Source: Aedes albopictus
Taxonomy: Eukaryota; Arthropoda; Insecta; Diptera; Culicidae
NCBI RefSeq assembly: GCF_035046485.1
Contig: NC_085136.1
Coordinates: 155,566,870 to 155,630,869 of the forward strand
DNA: 64,000 nucleotides
Direction: 5' to 3'
The position numbers and the translations under genes are program-made. Of this stretch, positions 56,584-64,000 are shown piece after piece (position 1 is the first letter of the stretch; each line of letters opens with the position of its first letter). Below the pieces are notes generated by a model. The model was given only the letters and a program-made list of their open reading frames with translations, searched no databases and had not been told where the DNA came from.

Positions 56584-57699
56584 AGCTTCGGATTCGTGGG
56601 GACGTGACTGATTCGTGGGATCGCAGGGGGGGCGTTGCTAGCTCGACCCACGCGCACTAATTGATTGCGACCACGAGATGACTACCAGCTATCCCGTATC
56701 CGATCCTGCTGATGCTCGTTTGAACCAGGTGTCGACGGGGCACGTGGTTCTCGGAAGCTGCTCTCGAAACGACTGGATTTACTACGACACGTTTTGCGCC
56801 GCCAGGATCTTCGACCCTGTCACTCGTCAGTCTTCCACAGACGGGGGATTCACGCCGGTTCACGATGGACTCACGCTAAACACACGCCGGCTTCACCGGC
56901 CCTCGTGGCGGTCCCTTAGGGATGCTCGCTCGGTGAGACGGGCTCGTTTGCTCACCAACTTCCGTCCTGGGAATGAAAATATTCCAAACGGAAAAGCCAC
57001 TTTCTCGTGGCTTTTCGTTTCGTTTAAAGTTTCACACACTTTTTTTTTTTTCGTTTTCTAGCTTTTAGTCCAGTTTTAGTCCTTTCAGGCACTTTACACT
57101 TCACACGTGCAACTGTAGAACAATCCTGTCATCTTTGGACTTGCAGGTTTTTAAAACAACTTGTCACGATGGAATCAGACTGTAAAATGATCGCCTGATT
57201 TAGATCTGGAGTGGGCAAAGGTCTCATTTGGACCAAAATTTTACTACTACCGTTGCAAAATCCTTGGCGGAAGTTACTAGATCTTTATATGTGCCTAAAG
57301 TTTTGTCCTATTCATCCTCCTGTCCATCTAACCTGAACCTGACCGTCTATCTCTTTTTGTAGGTAGATTTTTTTTTAATTTAAACTTTTCGCCCGCGATG
57401 TATATCCAATTGGACACCCAAAATCTGGCAATCATCGTAGTTGTAAAATGGTCAAAATTGCACGTCTACTGGTGCAAACACTCATCTCCCGTATTCATCC
57501 GCCATGGGAGGTGTTCATTTGGCTTAAAATGAATTCAATAAGGGAAGTGGTTCACCAGGATGAAGGAGTAGTGGTTCACTTAGGATGAACCAAACTGTTA
57601 TACGCTTCTCTCACCACTCAATTTAAACTCTCTCTCTATCTTGCTATTTGCGCACAGTCACTATCCGATTTTACAACTGTTACAGAGTCTCTTACTGCG
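56584..57699. other. Unassigned DNA with one strong hairpin
   Basis: A plus-strand frame of 127 codons (56678-57061) has no recognised motif. Near 56991-57014 AAAAGCCAC and GTGGCTTTT form a 9-bp stem around TTTCTC. The remainder is AT-rich without repeats I can pair. Confidence 0.4.
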
Positions 57700-58200
57700 C
57701 TTATCAAGAGATGGTTCAAGGGGTTGTAGTCATCAACGCAGGCCATACTGCTATCCTGTGGTCAAACTCGACACTTCGTTTTATTGAGCTAGATCCAAGC
57801 CCGTGGTTGTATAGAGGTCCTCAGTAAGATCCGCGACAGGCGGAAGAACGTTGTAGGCAAGTCCTTCTTTGTGCTAGCTGAAAGGACTTTAGCCTTCAGG
57901 AAGTCAAACCACGAAGCCCTCGGTATTGATTCTTGATACTTGCTGTGCAGTTGGAAGCAGGCGTGGTGTCGATCCTGCTCACCTTCCAAGGACAAAGAGA
58001 GTGATAAGGCCACCCAGGAAGCTGGAGATATGCCGGCACATTACTTTAGAATCCTCCTAAAAAGCGTGTCATGATATTCGCTACTGCAAGGCTACGCAAC
58101 TAACCTCGATGATGCGATATGTGCACTAACCCCTCTCTGAAGCAATGCTCTCTTGGTGGCCCGGAGAGACGTAAGGATAATCGTTAATGGCAACGGTTTA
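57700..58200 (+). mobile_element. Diverged copy of the LINE segment at 55600-56583
   Basis: Ordered matches include GGTTCAAGGGGTTGTAGTC, GATCCAAGCCCGTGGTTG, CCTTCCAAGGACAAAGAGAG and CTAACCCCTCTCTGAAGCAA. It is much more diverged than the first copy and stops at the hAT-like end at 58203. The poly(A) tail is absent. Confidence 0.7.
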
Positions 58201-58202
58201 GT

Positions 58203-58240
58203 GCATGGTTTCCCAAACTGTAGGTCGCGACCCTATCCTA
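58203..58240. mobile_element. hAT MITE terminus
   Basis: CATGGTTTCCCAAACTGTAG followed by GTCGCGACCC matches the complement of the right end of the MITE at 23085-23270. No partner end or target duplication is apparent, so it is truncated or part of a larger element running toward 58380. Confidence 0.55.
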
Positions 58241-58379
58241 TCTTTGGTACTTCTTCAATCAATGATGACACTAAGACGATCAGATTGGGAATGAATTTAT
58301 TGCTCAAAGAAACTTATCAGCTAACTTACAAAATTTGTCTGAGGGTGGAGCCTGGACAAATTCATTTAAACAAAAAGAC

Positions 58380-58770
58380 TATTGCCAAGAATGGGCGTTT
58401 CCAAACACAGCATGGTGCTTAACGCATGCCTCGAAAAGTATGTCATCATCGTTCAACAATTGCCACACGCGTTGTTGAACGATGGTGTTTAATTTCTTGT
58501 AGCGCATGTTGTCAAACATCAGTGCATGTTTGAAAAGGTTTGAAATTTGACCCACGACACGGAATCGTTTTGGGTCTGCTTTGAAAACATGTGGCGGAAG
58601 AAATATGAAGAGAAACTGTAAACTCAAGTGTTTCATGTATACAGGAAATTTATTGGCTTTTTGCCTTACGGGAAACGTCGGTTGACTTTTGAGAAATGTA
58701 ACTTGCTGATCTTATGGAAAACGTCGGTTTTCCAGGAAGGTTTTATGAAATAATGTTTAGGTACAGTACA
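58380..58770 (-). repeat. Ty3-type 3' LTR (inner border defined)
   Basis: On the minus strand the LTR starts TGTACTGTACCTAAACATT right after the polypurine tract and contains CAATAAATTT, a likely poly(A) signal, near 58645. The outer border is uncertain; 58380 is an estimate because the 5' LTR lies outside the window. Confidence 0.6.
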
Positions 58771-58783
58771 CCTCCCCCCTTTT
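58771..58783 (-). promoter_or_regulatory. Polypurine tract
   Basis: AAAAGGGGGGAGG on the minus strand, immediately before TGTACTG. It is the expected plus-strand primer site of the Ty3-type element and fixes the inner edge of its 3' LTR. Confidence 0.75.
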
Positions 58784-58858
58784 AGAAGAATGGTGTAGTA
58801 CAACGAAAGCATTCTAAACTAGATTTGAAATTGGTCAAGACTCCACTTACAATTATTT

Positions 58859-61800
58859 TTATTTAATTAGTCTATTTTTATGAACTGTTATTGAATTATT
58901 TGTTGTTTCTTGTCTGACTTCACAGTTTTGATTGTTTACGTTTGTTACTACAAATGGACCATTATAAAATGCATCTAATTTTCGTCTGTTTTCATTAGAC
59001 AAATATACTTTATCTCCTATTTTTATTTCAATCGGGTTTGCCATCTGTTCAGAATTTTGACTTCTAAGTAATTTATGTGCAATTAGTTTTTCTCTTGCCA
59101 AACAGTTTGATTTCTGAATTTTGTATCTAAGTTCATTTTTGTAAGATTCGAAATTATAAACAGGTTCAACTCTATCGATCTGTAATTCTTGTGGTAACGT
59201 AGCTTTAAAACCAAACACTAGTTCATAGGGTGTAAACCCATGATCAGAGTGTGGTGTAGTATTATAGTTAAATTCATAGTATTTCAACCAATCATCCCAG
59301 TCGGATTGGTGTTCGTTAACAAAAAATCTCAGGTATTCATTCAAACACCTGTGATTTCTTTCCAACGATCCAATCGTTTGTGGATGATATGCAGTTGAGA
59401 AGGTTTGTTTAATATGTAATAAATGACAAATCTGGTCAAGGACTTCATTCTTAAACTCAGTACCTTGATCGGATTTCAGTTCTAAGAAATTACCGTAGAT
59501 TAAAATAAAATGTTCAATTAAAGCGCGAGCTATTGCATTCGCTTCCTTAGTTTGTAATGGGATAAGAACTACATATTTAGTAAGATCGCACTGTAAAGTT
59601 AGTGCGTATCTATTATTATGATTACTTCTAGGAAGAGGTCCCACTGTATCAATAGAGACCACTTCAAACGGTTTGGTTGGAGTAGTTGTTACATTAAATT
59701 TTTCTTTAGTGTGGGTAATAATTTTATTTTTCTTGCATAATTCGCATGATTTGACGAATTCTGCAATGGTTTTCTTCATGTTTTTCCAAACATAAACTTC
59801 TCGGAGTTTAAGGTACAATCTTTTCTGACCTATGTGTCCTCCTAATGGTGTTTTATGATAAGTTTCGATTATATTTTGTATAACTTGAAAATCACTAATG
59901 ATTCTCTGTGGTTTATAAATTATGATTTGCAAATCTTTTAAAATTTTATTGGCCTTTTGTTTGAATTCATTAATTGGAAAGTATTTGAATATATCTTCAT
60001 CAGTTGCAACTGCTAGCTCTTTTATTTTCATTGCCTTGGCTTGATTCTCTAATTTTGAAAGAGCAAACTCTAATGTTTGGCTTCCATTATGTTTTGATTG
60101 TTGCACTTGTGCGACAATTTTGGTGTATTTATTTTTCTTACAAATTGTAAATGTCAAATAATGATTATCTATATTTGTTACCAATTTTAACATATTTTTA
60201 GTTTCAGATGGATTTTCGGTGGTATAAGCTTGAAGTTGATCAATTTTCTCACTTATCACCGGTTTATCCGCAATATTTTTGGTTTTTCTAGTCATAGAGC
60301 GTGTATTTACAACTAGAATACTATTTAACTTTAACTGTTCAGAGGTTATATCTATACGCGAGAGTGCATCTGCTCCAACGTTTTCTTTACCTCGTATATA
60401 TACAATATCAAAATCAAATTCTTCAAGATCGAGACGCATTCTCGTTAATTTCGAGGTTGGATCTTTTATCTTGAATAAATATACAAGTGGTCGGTGATCT
60501 GTCCTCACTGTGAATCTTTTGCCATACAAATAGGGTCTAAAATAATTTATAGCCCAATGAATGGCAGTAAGTTCTTTCAGTATAACGGCTTTATTTTTTT
60601 CTCCCGGAGTAAATGTTTTACTCGCAAAAGCTACAGGAAGATCTCCTTTTTCAGTGATTTGCGATAGAACGGCCCCACATCCGATATCAGATGCGTCCGT
60701 AGTGAGAATAAACTTATTATTGAAGTCTGGATATTGTAAGATTTTTGGTGACATCAGTTGATGTCGTAAATAATCAAATGCTTGTTGACATCGATTTGAC
60801 CAAACAAATTTTGTGTTTTTCCTCAAAAGCTGATTTAAAGGGTGTGCAATGCTAGCAAAATTTTCTACGAACTTTCTATAATAATTACAGAAAGCTACAA
60901 ATCTTCTTACCTCGTCGGCATTTTTTGGAATTGGATAATTTACTAAGGTATCAAATTTTGAATCATCGGGTAAAATACCCTTATCGGTAATTTTATGGCC
61001 GAGATAAACTACTTCGGTTTGGAAAAATTTGCATTTGGACGGGTTTAATTTGAGATTATAGAACCTCAAACGTTTGAAAACTTCTAATAAGTTTTTTAAA
61101 TGATGATTAGCTGAGCATCCAACTATTACGATATCATCGATGTAAATAAATGCTATTTCGGGTGTAAGACCTGCCATGGCTATATTCATCATCCGTTGGA
61201 AACTATTCGGACTGATGTTCAAACCAAATGGAAGTCTTTTGAATTGATAATGACCAGTATTTGTAGAGAAAGCTGTGTACTTTCTCGACTCTAGATCTAA
61301 TGGGATTTGGTGGAAACCTGACATTAAATCAAGAGTTGAGAAGTATTTAGCTCTACCTAGCTGATCCAATATCTCGTCGATTCTGGGTAAAGGAAACTTG
61401 TCAGCTAAAATTTTCTTATTCAACTGACGAAAATCTACCACAAGTCTCCATTTTTTACTTTGACCTTCTGACTTCTTGGGAACTAGAAGTATTGGGGAAT
61501 TATAGGGTGATATTGATGGTTCTACGATATCATCCCTGATTAATTTTTGTACTTGTGAATTAATTTCTTCGTGTTGTGAATGAATTGTCCGATAATTCGG
61601 TATATACACCGGAACGCTATCATTCAGTGGTATATGTTGTGAATAAAAATTATTTGATGAAAGATTTTCATCTGGTAGACAAAAAATATCCTCAAAATTT
61701 CCAATAAGATTTGTTAAAGGTTTTTGAATGTCAAGAGGAACGTTTTTGATATCTAAATTTGCTATAATTTCATTTACTCTTTTACTCTTATTATGTATTT

Positions 61801-62410
61801 GTTTGTTCTTATTGTACTCTAATTGTATAAAATTTTTTAATGGTTCTGTTTTTGGTATAAAGTTTCTTATTACGGCTAGCTTGTTTGTAGTATTTACAAA
61901 TTTTACCGTGGTCGTCGCAGGAGATACTATAGTATTTCCACAAAAGATTCCAGGTTGAATCTCTTGAGATAGTACTACGGTATCTTCAACGAAATTAACC
62001 GAAGGAATTCGTCTAACTACCTCGCATCTGGCCGGGATAACGATGGCGTTATTCAAATTATCCTCTATCGGTACTTCAATCGACTGATTAGGTACATTAA
62101 TATTGAGAATCCAAGTCTCATAATCTATTCTACACTTATATTTAATTAAGAAATCACGACCGAGGATACCGTCGGTCGGGATAGGAAATGCATTTGGAAC
62201 TATTTGGAAAGTGTGATTAATTACAAAATTATTATGAAATCGAAGGTTTGTCGTAGTTTCAGCTAGTGTTTCAATACATCCCTCTGTTACTCCTGTGAGA
62301 TTGAATTTTTTTGTAGGGTTAATTTTCTGTAGGACAGAGATTTTTTCGATTTTAAATAAAGAAACATCTGCACCGCTGTCAATAATAAACGTACATTTTG
62401 AATTGGTCAT
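58859..62410 (-). CDS. pol: Ty3/gypsy-type Pol polyprotein, intact 1183 codons
   Basis: Domains in order: aspartic protease with DSGAD at residues 11-15; RT with RLVVDFRQLN (about 323) and the catalytic YIDD (about 424); RNase H with TTDASD (about 567) and the FTVRTDHRPL and ENVGADALSR blocks; integrase with an H..H/CELC zinc-binding part (about 855-893), then SIDTVGP, SDQGTEF and LERN, giving D, D and E with 35 residues between the last two. The integrase-before-LTR order is Ty3 type. No stop or shift is seen. It starts 45 nt after the gag stop in another phase, so expression needs frameshifting or reinitiation. No env frame follows before the PPT. The element looks young, but its gag is interrupted. 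Confidence 0.95.
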   Translation of the reverse strand: MTNSKCTFIIDSGADVSLFKIEKISVLQKINPTKKFNLTGVTEGCIETLAETTTNLRFHNNFVINHTFQIVPNAFPIPTDGILGRDFLIKYKCRIDYETWILNINVPNQSIEVPIEDNLNNAIVIPARCEVVRRIPSVNFVEDTVVLSQEIQPGIFCGNTIVSPATTTVKFVNTTNKLAVIRNFIPKTEPLKNFIQLEYNKNKQIHNKSKRVNEIIANLDIKNVPLDIQKPLTNLIGNFEDIFCLPDENLSSNNFYSQHIPLNDSVPVYIPNYRTIHSQHEEINSQVQKLIRDDIVEPSISPYNSPILLVPKKSEGQSKKWRLVVDFRQLNKKILADKFPLPRIDEILDQLGRAKYFSTLDLMSGFHQIPLDLESRKYTAFSTNTGHYQFKRLPFGLNISPNSFQRMMNIAMAGLTPEIAFIYIDDIVIVGCSANHHLKNLLEVFKRLRFYNLKLNPSKCKFFQTEVVYLGHKITDKGILPDDSKFDTLVNYPIPKNADEVRRFVAFCNYYRKFVENFASIAHPLNQLLRKNTKFVWSNRCQQAFDYLRHQLMSPKILQYPDFNNKFILTTDASDIGCGAVLSQITEKGDLPVAFASKTFTPGEKNKAVILKELTAIHWAINYFRPYLYGKRFTVRTDHRPLVYLFKIKDPTSKLTRMRLDLEEFDFDIVYIRGKENVGADALSRIDITSEQLKLNSILVVNTRSMTRKTKNIADKPVISEKIDQLQAYTTENPSETKNMLKLVTNIDNHYLTFTICKKNKYTKIVAQVQQSKHNGSQTLEFALSKLENQAKAMKIKELAVATDEDIFKYFPINEFKQKANKILKDLQIIIYKPQRIISDFQVIQNIIETYHKTPLGGHIGQKRLYLKLREVYVWKNMKKTIAEFVKSCELCKKNKIITHTKEKFNVTTTPTKPFEVVSIDTVGPLPRSNHNNRYALTLQCDLTKYVVLIPLQTKEANAIARALIEHFILIYGNFLELKSDQGTEFKNEVLDQICHLLHIKQTFSTAYHPQTIGSLERNHRCLNEYLRFFVNEHQSDWDDWLKYYEFNYNTTPHSDHGFTPYELVFGFKATLPQELQIDRVEPVYNFESYKNELRYKIQKSNCLAREKLIAHKLLRSQNSEQMANPIEIKIGDKVYLSNENRRKLDAFYNGPFVVTNVNNQNCEVRQETTNNSITVHKNRLIK

Positions 62411-62454
62411 CTGAACATCTAGCGTTATAAAGTTCGCGGAATTTAAGTTAATGG

Positions 62455-63996
62455 TTAATATTGAGGTAGGTTCGGGTGCCCTTGGCTCCCATACACCTGA
62501 CCTAAAAAATAATCATTTTGCTGTTGTTGCATTCTCGGCGCAGCTGATTGCGGTGTCGCATTTCCTAACGGAATCGGTTGCGACTGTAAAGCTGCAGCAG
62601 AATGATTCATAAGTGCCGGTGGCATAGGCATTGAGTTTACTGCATAAACATGGTTTCTATTACCTCCTCCTCGGTTGAAGTTCGGGCGGTAGTGGAACTG
62701 ACGATTATTGTTTTGATATCGGCCACCTCTGCCTTGAAATCGAGGTCTGTTATTGCCCCTGTAAAAATTTTGTTGGTGTTGTGATCGGTTATATGAATTT
62801 TGCTGATTCGGTCTGTTATTGAAACGATTACTCGTTTGGCCTTGGAATGGAAATGGTTTATTTCCAACATGACCGGGTCGGTTGGAAGAAAATGACAAGA
62901 TACTTTGATTTTGAGAATTGCCATTCTCTTGAACTTTTTGTATAGCCTCTTTGACCGTTTTGAATGAACCAGCTTTAAGTATTAGTTTTGTTTCTTGATT
63001 ATTAACTCCATTGACTAAAGCATCAACGGCAGCCCTTTTTACCATATTATTAGCAACATCCTCGGGGATCTGTTTTTCAATGTAAACATTTTTCAATTTG
63101 TTAGAAATAATTTCGATTTGCTCGCAGTAGGAGTCTAAACTCTCTCTTTGTCTAATCGATTTTAATTTGGCTAAAATTTGTTCTGGCGATGTTGTATCAC
63201 GACATCTTTCTGTTATATTTTTGATGAAATCATCAAATCACAGACAAACAGACGTAACACCTTGAACGATTTTCATGGAAATCCATCGCCCAGTTCACAC
63301 TACCATCACCTGGTGGAAAAGTTGCACGAATCACTGTGTTGTGCAATATTGTCAACAGAAGGCGCTAGTGTGAAACGTCAAACGCATAGAAAAACGATGC
63401 GCGCGTCTCTGGTTGTGAAAGCCACAACTATGAAAATTTAAAATGATCGTTAAAAGCGTGGTCGATGGAAATTTCGCAAGTGTTACGTCTGTTTGTCTGT
63501 GATCAAATGTTTTAATGTTCTCAGGTAATCCGAGACGTGCTTTGCCAGTTATTCTGGTTTTCATAAATTTTAATAACATTGCTTGGTGCTCATCAGCTGT
63601 TAATTCCTTCATTAAGTTACAAGCATCTACGAACGCTTGTAACCCGTCGCTGGCACCTTCATAAATTGCTATTACTGCTGTAGCAGTACGTATATCAAAT
63701 GCATGCGCGGACGCTTGCGGTGTTATTGCTTGAGTAGTCATTTTTAATTTGTTTATAAGAATAGAAATGAGCTCTGTTTTTGCAAGATCAATTATATTTA
63801 CTATATCCGAAAAAATGGCATCCGATATATTATTTGGTTTTCTTATAGCAAATTCTAATTGGCTTATCAAAAAGTTGACGTCTTTCAGATGATTCTCTAA
63901 AGTAAAGGCAGTATTTTTATTATTTATCGATTTTTTAATATTTCCATAGATTTTTATTAAATTTTTGTAATAATATAGAATTTCATCATCTCTCAT
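62455..63996 (-). pseudogene. gag: Ty3-type gag, interrupted by a MITE
   Basis: The N-terminal part (63996-63502) starts MRDDEILYYYKNLIKIYGNI and has DIRTATAVIAIYEGASDGLQ and KARLGLPENIKT, a retrotransposon capsid layout. The C-terminal part (63231-62455) continues with SPEQILAKLKSIRQRESLD and ends in a Q/N- and RG-rich tail (GRGGRYQNNNRQ) with no CCHC zinc knuckle. The parts are separated by the 263-bp MITE plus a 7-bp duplication. That 270 bp keeps the phase, but the MITE carries a stop at 63352. Met at 63996 is 4 nt from the window edge; the true start could lie beyond. Confidence 0.85.
63239..63501. mobile_element. MITE with 7-bp TSD, copy 2 (263 bp)
   Basis: Perfect 22-bp inverted ends (CACAGACAAACAGACG...). 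ATCAAAT is duplicated at 63232-63238 and 63502-63508. It is nearly identical to 54937-55198 in the opposite orientation. Insertion into an otherwise intact gag shows it is younger than the Ty3-type element. Confidence 0.95.
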
Positions 63997-64000
63997 GATA

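Noticed and set aside
63178..63510. Intron in gag rather than an insertion
   Set aside because: The segment has perfect terminal inverted repeats and an exact 7-bp duplication, and an identical element is present at 54937 outside any gene.

Overview
This is transposon-dense chromosomal DNA from an insect, most likely an Aedes mosquito. The indications are several tRNA-derived SINE copies of the Feilai type, many TA-flanked MITEs, a BEL/Pao retrotransposon, RTE-like LINE copies and a nearly intact Ty3-type element, with almost no recognisable host coding sequence. No search could be run; family names come from motifs and from comparing sequences inside the window. I see no intact host protein gene, no operon and no CRISPR array.

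Layout. 1-8.7 kb: MITEs and SINEs. 9.3-17.5 kb: two inverted copies of a DNA element with CCCGAGCAGA ends (9290-10809 and 16403-17540), a short Helitron-like element (11049-11302), and a 1.3-kb hAT-like element with an 8-bp target duplication (12939-14260). 17.5-19.2 kb: a dead RTE-like LINE split by another hAT element. 20.6-37.3 kb: one old BEL/Pao element on the minus strand, inflated to 16.6 kb. Its gag is split by about 9.8 kb of later insertions, including a second RTE-like LINE (30115-33236) whose single long frame is broken by three TAA stops. 39.7-42.0 kb: a decayed ~151-bp tandem repeat with a hAT MITE inside. 44.0-45.2 kb: a Transib-like inverted-repeat element, a tRNA-like sequence and palindromes nested three deep. 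45.6-49.3 kb: an array of degenerate minus-strand cassettes that carry the histone mRNA 3' stem-loop and histone-like promoters but no recognisable histone reading frame. 50.6-52.3 kb: an internally deleted LINE. 53.7-58.2 kb: MITEs and two LINE-tail copies. 58.4-64 kb: a Ty3-type element with an intact 1183-codon pol, whose gag is broken by a 263-bp MITE with a 7-bp target duplication.

The genes here do not form a pathway; the history is one of layered insertions. Many can be ordered because complete target duplications lie inside other elements: retroposon in BEL LTR, hAT MITE in BEL RNase H, LINE tail in the BEL zinc knuckle, hAT in the RTE copy, MITE in a SINE, MITE in a foldback, MITE in Ty3 gag. 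The strongest candidate for something not routinely described is the histone-stem-loop cassette array. The best-resolved mobile family is the 7-bp-TSD MITE, present as two near-identical copies.
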